A stretch of 64,000 bases of DNA, taken from assembly GCF_029227915.1 (NCBI RefSeq), contig NC_079880.1:31615501-31679500 (forward strand), read 5' to 3'. A model generated the notes under the pieces. It made no database searches. It was given only the letters and a program-made list of their open reading frames with translations, and had not been told where the DNA came from. Positions 12,601 to 22,476 of this stretch are shown in pieces. The DNA is from Hydractinia symbiolongicarpus (taxonomy: Eukaryota; Cnidaria; Hydrozoa; Anthoathecata; Hydractiniidae). Made by a program: the position numbers and the translations under genes. The number at the start of each line of letters is the position of its first letter. Position 1 is the stretch's first letter.

Positions 12601-12686
12601 ATTGGAAGAGGGTCATTAATATACCCCGTCCAACCCATGCTAGCATGGAAAACGGACGTTAAGCCGAGAATGATGATGATGATGAT
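9605..12686 (+). mobile_element. RTE-type LINE, ORF intact, nested in the esterase LINE
   Basis: The element is 3,082 bp and flanked by GTTTGCAA on both sides. It has one long ORF, a short 3' UTR (CCAACCCATGCTAGCATGG, then GGACGTTAAGCCGAGAATGA) and a terminal (GAT)n run, the arrangement expected of RTE-type LINEs. It starts only 22 bases before the likely start codon. The related fragment at 18.3 kb still carries extra upstream sequence (GTTGGCGTTAGGAAAGGCAT), so this copy is slightly 5'-truncated. The ORF shows no stop or frameshift, which suggests a young insertion, younger than the LINE it interrupts. Confidence 0.92.
9627..12662 (+). CDS. RTE polyprotein: APE endonuclease, RT and PHD-like zinc finger
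   Basis: The 1,011-codon ORF probably starts at ATG 9,627 (MASVNVGTLRGR), because endonuclease homology begins there; the frame is open 19 codons further up. Endonuclease motifs are VQEVRW (about residue 31), GGDFNGHVG (about 136) and SQHRLLVCD (about 231). RT motifs are NYRGLKLVDQVMKVIERV, FVPGRGTTDAIF, AFVDLEKAFDRVPR (about 598), VHQGSVLSPLLF and LLYADDLVL with both catalytic Asp (about 687). Between the RT and the C-terminal region (GRPRKTWQEVI near the end) sits a Cys/His cluster, CGVCRKG, CQTCKHWVHKKC and CKRC (about 745-795), with PHD/RING-like spacing. The protein would nick DNA and prime cDNA synthesis in cis. All catalytic residues I can recognise are present. Confidence 0.93.
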   Translation: MASVNVGTLRGRAGEVVEMLERRSVDMCCVQEVRWRGASVRFVEGRRARYKLFWIGNSDGYGGVGIFVAEKWVEKVIDVMRVNSRIIVIKFLIGNRIVTFLSVYAPQCGLSEEDKDKFYDELIAVTSKFGDTELVMVGGDFNGHVGKSSEGYRGVHGGYGFGSRNKEGERLLEFGMATDMVVCNTSFSKRQSRLITYESGGCKTQIDYFLVRKSDKKVVKDVKVISGEECVSQHRLLVCDIILKSVREAKGKYRPRRKVWKLKEEIVARQFSAKVQQLAYNSQCDSDNVESTWTTLKNCLLEASDDTCGWTKGPARHRQTWWWNNEVDQCIKEKRKLWKEWKSGGSKTIYLEAKRRARTAVYKAKSEAERNRFADVLRREDQRNEVFKIAKQMKKTNQDIVGEKCIRNDEGVLASTEEEKRVAWKNHYQRLLNTEFDWDEDDLSDDDVVEGPAMQIKTEWVVEAIRKMKIGKAAGVSGIVAEMVKASGYIGVELITSLANQIIKDGAIPSEWQSSVIVNCFKGKGDALERGNYRGLKLVDQVMKVIERVIDKLLRERIDIDKMQFGFVPGRGTTDAIFLLRQLQEKYLGKRKNLYFAFVDLEKAFDRVPRKVIWWAMRKLGVDEWLVTMVQSMYSNARSRVRINDSLSDEFSVNVGVHQGSVLSPLLFILVLEALSMEFRTGCPWELLYADDLVLIAESMEELVEKFEKWKKGLEEKGLKVNTAKSKVMISSIAAKCDLVVGKWPCGVCRKGVGSNSIFCQTCKHWVHKKCSSISGRLRAGIQFVCKRCKGEIIENEVFPALMMYNSGSLEIVKNFCYLGDMLGSEGGVGRSVTCRIGSAWKKFRELLPLLTSRVLSIEVKGRLYEACVRSVMLYGSETWAVKQEDLDRLERNDMRMVRWMCNASLRDRKSSDELRSRLSLCRIKDVIQIRRLNWLGHLERMEEDNWVRKCRDLIVPGAKPRGRPRKTWQEVIRTDLIERKLSLDLTQSRSDWKRVINIPRPTHASMENGR

Positions 12687-12694
12687 GTTTGCAA
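12687..12694 (+). repeat. Right target-site duplication of the RTE
   Basis: GTTTGCAA directly follows the terminal (GAT)n run and matches 9597-9604. Confidence 0.85.
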
Positions 12695-12911
12695 TTTGTT
12701 TTACTTCTGACATAATCTCAGGACGAAGTATATCTATACGTTGTTCTATACACTTCTGTAAACCATTAGGAATAGTTTCATTATCTTCACATTCTCCACA
12801 GCAAGATCTAAGATCCATTTTCAATATCTCATTGCTTGAAAGCAGCTTTCCATTTAAGTTAACATACTCAAAATCTTTATCAACTTTAATACGTTTCCGC
12901 TTATCCGCCAT
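12687..12911 (-). pseudogene. LINE ORF1, N-terminal part (copy 1), separated by the RTE
   Basis: The ATG at 12,909-12,911 opens a frame beginning MADKRKRIKVDKDFEYV. It contains a short Cys cluster (RSCCGECED) and ends EVKQIAN exactly at the RTE insertion site. It continues in frame on the far side of the RTE at 9,596 as DKNKFGDNHRILENRIIML, so 12,911 is very probably the real ORF1 start. A basic N-terminus followed by a helical region is typical of ORF1 proteins. Confidence 0.85.
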
Positions 12912-12940
12912 CTTCGCAGGTAGTCACAGGTAGTAACTGC

Positions 12941-13505
12941 GAGCAATATTCTAGATAGGGTACAACTAGTGATCTCCATAGTGTAAGCATTACAACTGGT
13001 TCTCTTGATTGAAACACTCAAAGGATCCAGCTTGAAAATCGTTTTCCTTTTTCTATAACGTTGTTGATTATGAATCATGAAGGTACAGTCAGTGCTCAGG
13101 ATTACTCCTAAGTCCTTAACATAATTCTTGGTTGTTATAGTTTCTCCGCTTGGATGGTGACTTGTACTGTAGGAAGATTGCTTCAGTTCATGGTTTTTAC
13201 CATATTGTAATAATTGAAATTTTGTTTCATTAAAAAACATATTGTTGTGATTTGCCCAGGCATAGACGTGGTTTAGTGACATTTGATGATTCTCTGTTTC
13301 GTTAAGGATGAGTATTTGTGGAAGCAAGCAAGTGTCATCTGCAAAACTTGAAAGGAGTGTGCATTGATGAATGCTTTTATCGATATCATACATGAGAATG
13401 ATGAAGAGAAGAGGACCTATAAGACACTCCTGTGGAACACCAGGCAGAACATGCACTGGTGAAGAGATGCTGCCATTTACACAGACCATTTGAGTCAATT
13501 GTAGC
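12941..13505 (-). pseudogene. RT fragment of another LINE family
   Basis: On the minus strand this encodes LTQMVCVNGSISSP, a VPQECLIGPLLFIILMYDID block (normally PQGSxxGPLLF), SFADDTCLL with both catalytic Asp, and a thumb ending LPVTTCEDGG in a shifted frame. It differs from the esterase LINE at 5.6-12.9 kb and from the fragment at 1-805. It starts abruptly at about 13,505 and ends where the 5' leader of the esterase LINE begins. That LINE therefore probably inserted into, or landed beside, this older copy. A frameshift lies near 13,000-13,030. Confidence 0.82.
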
Positions 13506-14726
13506 TATATAATTGTTCTTGTGTTGTATTAGAATTTTTATATGATTTTTGAAGATTTTTTTTCGATTCCCAGATTTCTAGCAGGGGAGGTGATTCTTAA
13601 GATCAGTTTATTGATCCAAGATCTTTGTCGCATCTAATTTTTTCTTTCTCTTGGTATTTTCCCAGGATGAAAATAATTTTGGTTTTTGCGAATTTGTGTA
13701 AGGTTTTTAACACAATCGTATGAGATTTTGAGAAAACGCTGGAATTTGTCTTCTAGGGGTAGTAAATTAAATTCCGTAGACCAATTGATTCTAGATTCCA
13801 GGAAGCTTGAATATATTTTGGAAGTTTTTCAAATATATTCGTCTGGTATCATATCAAGAAAGCATGATTTGTGTGCTTCTTGTCCACAGATTTCACACGA
13901 CAATAATGATTGATCTGTTAGCTTAATACAATACTCTTGGTTACAGATTTGACATGCATCTGTTGTAAGGCGTTGGACAGACAAGAACACTTGTGTATGT
14001 TGTTGAATATATTATATAGCTCCTCACTTGTTACATGTCTCTTGCCTACTGATACAAGCTTGCACACCCACTGACCATACCTGGACTCTCCATCCTACAG
14101 CTAAAGGAGGGTCTTGACTAGAGCCCAGGTGGTCAGGGGAAAGTACAGGACAGAACAGATAGATAGATAGATAGATAGATGTGCATATTTTACATGGCTA
14201 GCCTCACAAATATCGAGGGATATACCCTGTCTATTATTTCCTGGAGGGGCAATGGCTTAGATGGAGAGTCCTAGAGTATTTAATGCTCATTTTGAGCGAC
14301 GCAGACCCAATTAGGGCCCGCGCTCTACTACTACCAGAGCATGTTGCATGAAAAGGTAATCATAGGTTTCAATAAGAACGGGTTTATTGCACTTCTGGTT
14401 AAAGAGCTTTTCAATTTGAGTTGTGTGTTTTAAGGGATCATAAAGTCTTAGACAATTTCTTACATTATGGTACAAGGAGCGTTTGCACAAAGTTCAGCTA
14501 AAACATCCCCTTGCTTCTTAGTAATTGAATTCTCTTGTAAAACAGTGTTTGTTTAGAGCAAAACTGCTAACTTTTGAGAAGACATTCTTTTAAAACGGAA
14601 AGCAGGAACAATAAATAACAAATGCAACTATGAAAGAATTTGGGAAGCAAGTATAACAAGTTTTACGTATATACCTGTTCGACTGCCCATATAATTATCC
14701 AAATTAATATGTGCAGCCGGTCCTAG
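13506..14726. other. Intergenic; microsatellite at 14,157-14,180
   Basis: No gene was recognised. (AGAT)6 occupies 14,157-14,180. The stretch 14,030-14,350 is noticeably richer in G+C than its surroundings and could be an unassigned repeat, but I see neither internal promoter boxes nor coding homology. Confidence 0.4.
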
Positions 14727-15006
14727 GTGTATCACTCATAAAATCAATCTGTTCTTTGTCTTGATTCAAGAAATATTGATAACAATTCGGATTTCAAGTT
14801 CCAAGTTTCATACACAATAAGTGTATCACTCATAAAATCAATCTGTTCTTTGTCTTGATTCAAGAAATATTGATAACAATTCGGATTTCAAGTTCCAATT
14901 TCATACACAATAAGTGTATCACTCATAAAATCAATCTGTTCTTTGTCTTGATTCAAGAAATATTGATAACAATTCGGATTTCAAGTTCCAATTTCATACA
15001 CAATAA
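14727..15006. repeat. Three tandem copies of a 93-94 bp unit
   Basis: Units are 14,727-14,820 (94 bp), 14,821-14,913 (93 bp) and 14,914-15,006 (93 bp). Each begins GTGTATCACTCATAAAATC and ends TTTCATACACAATAA. The units are almost identical (unit 1 has one extra G), which indicates very recent duplication. Confidence 0.95.
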
Positions 15007-16016
15007 CCGGTATAAATAGCCTTTGACCTTACAAGTGTATTAGTATATTATACATCTATATATATATCCCTTAAACTGTGCAAAATATATGATTACATTG
15101 TAACTTTCTTCTATATATGTGAATGTTTTATGAAAATGTTGATGGAATTAATATTTGGAATTAATTTTTTAAAGCATCTTAGGTAACCTTCAAAAAACAT
15201 TATCTATATATAAAAAAATTAAAAAAAAATCTCTCAAAAAACTAATGAAACAAATAATCAATGGTAAGTTGCTATGGTGTTACCAGACCACATAAATCAT
15301 ATATATTAGAAGTTCATTATGTACATCGTTATTTTTATGTATTTTTTTACCTTTTTTTAACAGAAGAAATTAAAATAATAAAAGGAAAAACATATATGTA
15401 TATATTTTCAAAATTTCAAAAACAAGATATTTGGTATATATATATTAAGCTAATTGTTTTTTTTTATCAACCCATCAAGACCAGAAATCATCAGAATGAG
15501 AAATCATCAGAATTTAAATTTGCGATTGAGCCTAAGTTGAAAGTTTTGGTGGAATTTAGGGTCAAGAACACTAAATTAATATCCACGAAAAATTTTTACC
15601 GAAAAATTCATTCCCAAAGACAGTTGAATTCAATTTCTTTTTTCAATGATTGGTCCAGTTTGATATTCTATATCTAGCATGGTTTGTCATGGTCTTTATT
15701 CGATGTTAAAAAACTAAATTTTGTTTGTATAAAAAAACTTTTTTAAAGTAATAGCACAAGAAATAATATCTACAAATGGTTTTAAAAAGCTCATTTTATT
15801 TGTTTAGCAGTCTTATATGATTGAGATGCAGAACAACAAAATTTTTCCTGATTTAAATATATTGCATGACACTACACTACAAAATGCGCTACAATTTGGT
15901 ATAGCACCATGTGTTGACTAAATGATTTCATATGTTAGCCATTCAGTTTTAAGTTTGATGAAAAAACAACTAGCTAAAGTAAAAAAACTGCAATGCAATA
16001 CAGACTTGGCGTATTA
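15007..16016. other. AT-rich intergenic, no gene seen
   Basis: Very AT-rich with homopolymer runs. The 138-codon open frame at 15,261-15,677 is Ile/Lys/Phe-rich and looks like chance. Confidence 0.4.
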
Positions 16017-16245
16017 CTATTACTTGATTAATATACTATTACTTGATTAATATACTATTACTTGATTAATATACCATTACTTGATTAATATACCATTACT
16101 TGATTAATATACCATTACTTGATTAATATACCATTACTTGATTAATATACTATTACTTGATTAATATACTATTACTTGATTAATATACCATTACTTGATT
16201 AATATACTATTACTTGATTAATATACCATTACTTGATTAATATAC
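16017..16245. repeat. Tandem array of about 12 copies of a 19-bp unit
   Basis: The unit ACTATTACTTGATTAATAT (variant with C for T at position 3) is repeated about twelve times with only T/C alternation at that position. It ends 64 bases before the first ATG of the PRKRIP1 gene, so it lies in its promoter or 5' UTR region. Confidence 0.93.
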
Positions 16246-16308
16246 ACAATTGGTAAAACATTGTTACCACAACTTTTTAGTTTATCAATATTCTAAATGT
16301 AGTGGAAT

Positions 16309-19300
16309 ATGAACATTATACGGAATGAAGTTCAACTCAAAAAAGAACAACGTGAGCGAGAGCATCTTAAAAAGTTAAGAAAAGAAGGAAAAGTACTTGA
16401 ACAATTGGAAAAAGAAAAAGACAAGACAAAAGAAGTAACAATATGCAGAACTACCACTGATATACAGAAACGGAAATTAGATAAGTTAATGAGTGACCCA
16501 GTAAGCTTTCACACTTTAATTAATTTTTTAAGATCCTTGTTATTTCTTGTTACTGTAAAGAAGTGCAGTTAAATGTCTAATTTCAAGCCATTTTTATTAT
16601 TTAACCAGGGGAGATGCAAAAAATTTTTCCATTGTTTCTTAATTCGAGTTTCTTTTGAATGTGCCTTTTTGAAATTTAACTTTTTGTCACTCATTTTTAT
16701 GGCGAATAATATAACCAGAAGCTTAAACATTATTAACAAAGAAACAGAGTCGAAAAGTTTCTTTTAAAAATTGATATTTCGACCTTATTTCGACCCATCA
16801 TTAGAATGTATAAGAAGTGATAAAATTCGTTGAAAATAAAAACAAAAGTTAAATAGGCTCAATTATGTTGAAGTGTCTAAAAAAGACCATTTTTTTCATA
16901 CTTTACTGCATGAAGTCTTCGTGACACAGAAATTTCACAGTTTTGCAGTTGGATTCTCTAAACAAGAAGAAGACTGTCAACTTCTTGGTTATAGACTCAA
17001 AATTGTTATCAATGATGATGATATTTTTAAACCTGAGCTGAATTTCACAGACATCTTTGTCAACTGCACAGTCAAATAATTTGATTTTTGCATGAAAAAC
17101 AAAGAATATTTTTATATAAATAAGATTTTCTCTTAATTTACAAGTCGATAATTTCACTTAATAGAATTTTTTTTTTTAAATTTGAACCTTGCAAGCATAA
17201 AAACGTTTCTTTAATTTTTCCTTTTTCAAATTGAACTGAAAAATTAAAATGCTACAAAATATACATATTTCTTGAACCACTGATTGCTGCAAATTAAAAT
17301 TAATATAACCAAAAAACTGAACATGGACAAAAGAACATAATTACACTAATTAGTATGATTGCAATAGCCGATATATTTTCTGCACAATTTTAATGTTTTA
17401 AAACCTTTTGGTTGGTTGCATACATAATTTCTTTGACTTAATTCTTTAGATGAAAGAGGCATATATCCCAGAACCACGAAAAGAGTGGAAACCAAGGGAA
17501 GCACCCGAATTTGTTAGACATGTAATGGGTAATGTATGGAAGTTAATAAGAAGAACTTTGTTAGTGTAATTTGATATGGTCAAAATTTATTGTCAGGAAA
17601 ATTTTTCTCTGTTCTAACTCAGTTTCCCGTACTTTGCTGGAATGTTAAACTGATTTGACATTTAAGAATGTACATACTTTGTATTTGAATACCTTTACCT
17701 TTATGCTTACGTTATATAATTCTGTTTATGGTCAAAAGCCTGCAAATACCACTTAAGGCATGGCCCATGCTACCTGTGTTTTATAAAGTTTGTATTTAAG
17801 CCTATTTTTGGGTGTTATTTAGGTTCTAGTGCTGGTGCTGGTAGTGGAGAATTTCATGTTTATAGAGGAATACGAAAACGTGAAAGAAAACGACAGGAAT
17901 ATTTGGAAAAAAAATCTGTTAAGGTATACAACTGGAGAATTAAAAATGTGTTTAAAGCTAACAAATATTGTATATTTACAGGAAAAAAACATTTTTTACT
18001 CTTGTGCTATGAAGTTATTGTAGAGAGCTTTTTGCTTTTGTGTGATGATCTAGATGTCTATATTATAAAATAACGTTGCAATGTATATGTTTATGTTGTT
18101 CCTAAAATTTTTAGACTGAATTGGATGAGAAATTTAATGAAAAAATGATACAAAACAAACTTCAAGCAGAAGAAGCAACTGCAAAGAAACGAGCTAAAAG
18201 GTTAAAAATAATTATTTATTAAGACATTTGAGAAAGCTTATGCGTTCTACAAGCATATGGTTTTATTTAAGATCGGGTGAAGGTCAAGGGTCTCTTTTGA
18301 GAGAGAAGAGAGAAATTAAAAATCCTCCACCATTTCTTAGTTTACAGGGGCGATTGTGGAAGTCCCATGAAAACCACATAGTGATGGTGTCACTTTAAAA
18401 AACACCCAGTCCAGTCTGTGAATGGTTGGCGTTAGGAAAGGCATCCAGCTGTAAAACAATGGCAAAACTTTTTATTAATGGCAGTGAGAACAGTTGATCA
18501 GATAACTGCGTAAACAGGACTGGAACTCTAAGGAGGGAAGGTGTTGCGCATGATAGGACAGATGTCAGGTGTGAGCATCATCAGATCATTACCCACTGGT
18601 TGGTACACTGAGAGGTAGTTGAGATGTTAGAACATTATGTTGATATGCGTTGTGTTCAGGAAGGCAGGACGACAAGGTATTATGGTTTTTTGGATTGGTA
18701 ATAGTGATGGATATGGAGGAGTTGGCATATTTGTCACAGAGAATTGGGTAGAAAAAGTAATAGATGTTATGCGTGTTAGTAGTTGTATTATAGTAATAAA
18801 GTTTTTGATAAGTAATATAATTGTCATTTTTATGTCAGTTTATGCTTCACAGTGTGGACTCAGTGAAGAAGATAAAGGTAAGTTTTATGATAAGTTAATA
18901 TCAGTCACATCAAGGTTTGGAGACAGTGAACTCGTCATGGTGGGCGGCATAGGTTGCTGGTTTGTGATATCTTGAAGAGCATGAAAGAAACCAAGGGAAA
19001 GTACAGGCCCGTCGTAAAGTCTGGAAGCTGAAGGAATAGATTGTTGTAAGACAATTCAGTGCAAAAGTTCAGCAGGTTGTCCATGGGAGTTATTGTATGT
19101 AGTCGAAGAAAGTTTGAGAAGTGGAAGAAAGGAGTGGAAGAGAAAGGATTAGGAGTGAATGCGGCGAAGTCTATAGTTATGTTTAGTAGCATTAAATATG
19201 TCCTTTTAATGGCAGAATGGACTTGTGGACTTCGCAGGAAAGGGTTTGGTAGTAACTCACTTCTTTGTCAGACTTGTAAGCACGGGTACATAAGAAGTGC

Positions 19301-21575
19301 AGTGGTATTGGAGGAAGGTTAAGAACTGACATTCCGTTTGTATGCAAGCGTTGCAAAGGTGAAATTCTCAATCCTTCTCTTGCTCAATCCTTCTCTCAAT
19401 CCTTCTCTTGAAACTAGAGGTGTATTTCTTGATATGTCCAAGGCTTTTGATAAAGTTTGGCTCGAAGGTCTTCTTTATAAATTATAATGCTATGGTGTCG
19501 AAGGAGGTTTCTACAATATTTTGGAAAATTATAGTAGAAAGTAGTAGTTTTAGGTGTTCAGTCATCCAACTGGATCAATATAAACGCTGGTGTTCCACAA
19601 GGCTCTATCCTTGGTCCACTTCTTTTTTTGATTTATATTAATGATCTTCCTGAAAACATTGTATCTGTATCCAAACTGTTTGCTGATGACACATCTATAT
19701 TTTCTACTGTTTATGACATTACAAAGTGTAGCATAGACCTAAATAATGATCTTTCTACTGTTAAAAAGTGGGCTTTTCAATGGAAGATGGCTTTTAACCC
19801 TGATCCTAGCAAACAAGCTACAGAGGTAATTTTTCCCACAAAAAGAAGTCCATTAACCACCCCTCCTTTATATTTTAATGACTCTACCGTAGTATCTTTG
19901 CCAACACAGAAACAACTTGAATTAATTCTTGATAATAAACTTAGTTTTGATCATCATTTAAATGAGAAGATATGTAAGGCTGACAAAGGTATATCGCTTA
20001 TAAAGAGACTTCATAATTATTTCCACGGCAGTCATTATTGTGTATTTATTAGATCACATCTTGATTACGCAGATGTAATATATGACCAGCCACACAATGA
20101 CAGTTTCTGCAATAAGATAGAATCTGTCCTATACAATGCTGCTCTTGCTGTCACTAAAGCTATCAGAGGTACTTTTTGCGAGCGTCTCTATGAAGAACTT
20201 GGTCTTGAGAGCCTTAGCGACAGGCGTTGGTATCGCTGACTTGTTTTCTTTTTCAATATTGTATCAGGTACCTCACCTGGCTATCTAGGTTCATTGCTTC
20301 CCTTGAAGCAAAGTTCTTATGACCAGGCTAGAAGTAATTTGTTTAGGAATTTCAAAACCAGTACTGAATATTTTAAGAATTCTTTTTTCCCGTACACGGT
20401 AAATGAGTGGAATAAACTTGGGCCCGATTTGAAAAATTTACTATCAATCTCGAAATTTCAAACAGGTCTTCTTAATTTTATTAAGCCAAAAATGCGTCCT
20501 GTGTATAAAATCCACGATCCTCGTGGACTAACACTATTAACCCGATTGTGCGTAAACTTTAGTCACTTTAGAGAGCATAAATTCAGACATAATTTTTGCG
20601 ATACCCTAAATCCTCTTTGCAGTTGTGGTCTTTAAATCGAGTCTACTAATCACTATCTCTTGCGCTGTTCTTTTTACACGCATATAAGAAAAAGACTTTG
20701 ACAATATTAAAAATACCATAGGTCCAATATCGGACCTATGGTATTTTTGGTTGTGGTGGTGGTGGTGGTGGTGGTGGTGGTTTAACTTTGGAGTTTCATT
20801 ATATAGCTACAAAATAGTTTAGCTTCTGCAAGTTGGTTTTAACTTTTTTTAGAGTGTATATTTAGTGTGTCTTTTTATTGAGTGCTTTTGTTTTTGCCTG
20901 TTTCTAGCGAATTTTAATCACCATTTTGACCTATTTAAGGCATTTTTAACTTCGACATAAATATTGAGAATTGCGCCCCGAATGTTGAGAATTGCACTCT
21001 ATATCGGAAATATATGTATATCTTGTCCTATTAGCCAATCACGTCCAAAATAATTTTCGTGCTAATGATAAGTGTTAAATACAGGCTATCCTAATATGGT
21101 TTATTTTATTGCAATATCCCTCCGTAAATATATCTGTTTTTTAGAAACAAAAAGAAACAAAAGAAATTGTTAGCCAAAACAAATGTTAAAAATGAGCAAG
21201 GTAACTTTGTTTAACATCCTTTTTGAACATTTTTTTTGCTTTTTCTTTAAGGTAAAGTGATCCTTTACCACATGTTATGCACCTTGTCCTTAATTAAGTT
21301 ATCATTATGATAATGGTATACTTTGGACCAGTACTATTTATCAGGAAGGCTTGTAAGCAAATAGGGAATCTAAGGTTTCCAATATGTAATATTTGCAATT
21401 AGTTGATAATTTGTATTATGATTGCCTTAAAGGAGGGACAATGACTTACTGTGCATCATTCAACATGTCCTTTTGTTTACCTATAGACAAGAAAGATGAA
21501 TTGCCTTCTTCAAGTGATGAAAATATGCAGGAGGGAGAGGATGAGGAACCACATTTTGTAATCGGTGGAAAGTAG
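16309..21575 (+). CDS. PRKRIP1: PRKR-interacting protein 1 homologue, six exons
   Basis: Exons: 16,309-16,500, 17,450-17,528, 17,823-17,923, 18,115-18,200, 21,145-21,200 and 21,487-21,575. All introns are GT-AG and the phases (0, 1, 0, 2, 1) match across each junction, giving about 200 residues, close to the human protein (184). Diagnostic stretches are [20 protein letters not shown] across exons 2-3, then [37 protein letters not shown] and the C-terminal [16 protein letters not shown]1 is a basic coiled-coil nuclear protein that binds dsRNA and PKR and sits in the catalytic spliceosome. The long charged N-terminal segment ([20 protein letters not shown]) is not in the human protein. The ATG at 16,309 is the first in frame, but a TTTTTAG at 16,275-16,281 means an upstream exon cannot be excluded. 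Intron 4 is swollen by LINE debris. Confidence 0.93.
18340..19365 (+). pseudogene. Degenerate, internally deleted RTE copy in PRKRIP1 intron 4
   Basis: The segment keeps an RTE-like 5' leader (18,340-18,620) and then pieces of the ORF seen at 9,627: [30 protein letters not shown] and DSELVMVGG, then a jump at about 18,950 to RLLVCDI-like sequence, a further jump at about 19,077 to the PWELLYADD-like region, and the zinc-finger segment ([17 protein letters not shown]). The two internal deletions remove the endonuclease core and most of the RT. It is on the same strand as the host gene. Confidence 0.85.
19366..20640 (+). pseudogene. Jockey/CR1-like RT fragment in PRKRIP1 intron 4
   Basis: After a short run of three TCAATCCTTCTCT units at 19,366-19,400, the sequence encodes [11 protein letters not shown], a [20 protein letters not shown] block split between frames, [10 protein letters not shown] with both catalytic Asp, [20 protein letters not shown], and a long C-terminal region ([11 protein letters not shown], then [11 protein letters not shown] and LNPLCSCGL) ending at a TAA near 20,635. 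At least three frameshifts or stops occur (about 19,480-19,640 and a TGA near 20,238). No endonuclease is present, so it is a 5'-truncated copy. Confidence 0.85.
20709..20748. repeat. Perfect 17-bp inverted repeat (hairpin)
   Basis: The arms AAAAATACCATAGGTCC (20,709-20,725) and its exact complement (20,732-20,748) are separated by 6 bases. It lies between the LINE fragment and a (GGT)n tract in PRKRIP1 intron 4, and would fold into a stable stem in the pre-mRNA. Confidence 0.9.
20753..20780. repeat. (GTG)n microsatellite
   Basis: About nine GTG/GGT triplets run in a row within PRKRIP1 intron 4. Confidence 0.9.
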
Positions 21576-21753
21576 GATGGAATGGCTTGGAAAAAATAAC
21601 AACAGCTGGAATGATGACCATGTGTCAGCTACCAAATTACAGCTTACAATATATACGCAACACAACCTCATAACTAGTACTTCTGTTTAGTTGAAGATGT
21701 TATAAATGGCGTTAAATATAGACACTTAAAATATGTTAAACATAAAAGAATGA

Positions 21754-21759
21754 AATAAA
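21754..21759 (+). terminator. Polyadenylation signal, PRKRIP1
   Basis: AATAAA lies 178 bases after the PRKRIP1 stop codon, in an AT-rich 3' UTR. It is the first such hexamer I see after the stop. Confidence 0.5.
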
Positions 21760-22476
21760 AAGTGCTAAACATTGAAACACATGCACTAATGCATTCCCAA
21801 ATATTTCCTACAAAGACGACACTTATTTTAATAATTTCCTGTATATCGAGTTTTTCTTCCTTTTGATGCAGTTGTATTTTTATGACGGTTTTCACTCAAA
21901 AATCGTATTTTACAGTGCTTATTTAATACTTATATTAAGTGTCGTGCTCGTAAATTCCAAACCATTGCTTTTACATGGTTAAGTTTAATGAGTACCAAGG
22001 TTGAACATTTTTTAGTTTTTCCAACCCGTGTGCAATTTTTGTTACCGCAATTCTCTTTTTTTAATTATTGGCGAGTACTTTAACATATTTTTCTTTGTTT
22101 CCTTATGAAATGACAACAGAATTGTATCTGCACTAATGTACAATTGAGGAACGTTTAGAAGGACTGCAGAATTAAAAACTGTTTTCTATCTAGTAAACTA
22201 ATGTTTGAAATGAGTTTAATATGCTAGCTGTCATTTTGTAGAGTAGTGAGGAGTGAGAAGTGAAAATTCGAATATTTATTTAGATAAAAAAACATCAGTA
22301 AATATATGCATGGCCTTTATCAGACGTACTTTAAAAAAATTTTACCCAAGAAATTTCAAGGTATATTCATGTGGTTAAATATAGGATTGTGCAAAAGTCC
22401 TGCTAATCTCTTGTGCAATGATAAATCACAAGGATGCGCAATTAGTTTAGAATATTGAAAACTGTGTTATTTTTAG
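21760..22476. other. Spacer between PRKRIP1 and the first HMGCL exon seen
   Basis: No coding segment was recognised. The HMGCL promoter and the exon with its start codon and mitochondrial targeting peptide are expected here, but I could not find them; that exon may be short. Confidence 0.4.

Larger units (their letters stand above)
5639..12940 (-). mobile_element. CR1/L2-like LINE with esterase ORF1 (copy 1), split by an RTE insertion
   Basis: Read on the minus strand the order is 5' leader (about 12,940-12,912), ORF1 (12,911 to 8,449, interrupted), ORF2 with endonuclease and RT (8,437 to 5,811), a 3' UTR containing TTAATTAGCCCAAGGCTAAC, and an A-rich tail of AATAAATAAA type ending at about 5,639. 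The boundaries are supported by comparison with the + strand copy at 49,861-60,340, which shares the 3' UTR and tail nearly base for base. Removing the RTE at 9,605-12,686 and one copy of its 8-bp target repeat rejoins ORF1 in frame. The element is dead through several independent lesions in both ORFs. Confidence 0.88.

Noticed and set aside
12077-12646. 189-codon minus-strand ORF opposite the RTE
   Set aside because: Antisense shadow of the RTE ORF; no independent motif.
15261-15677. 138-codon ORF on the + strand
   Set aside because: Low-complexity Ile/Lys/Phe/Tyr composition, no motif, in very AT-rich DNA.
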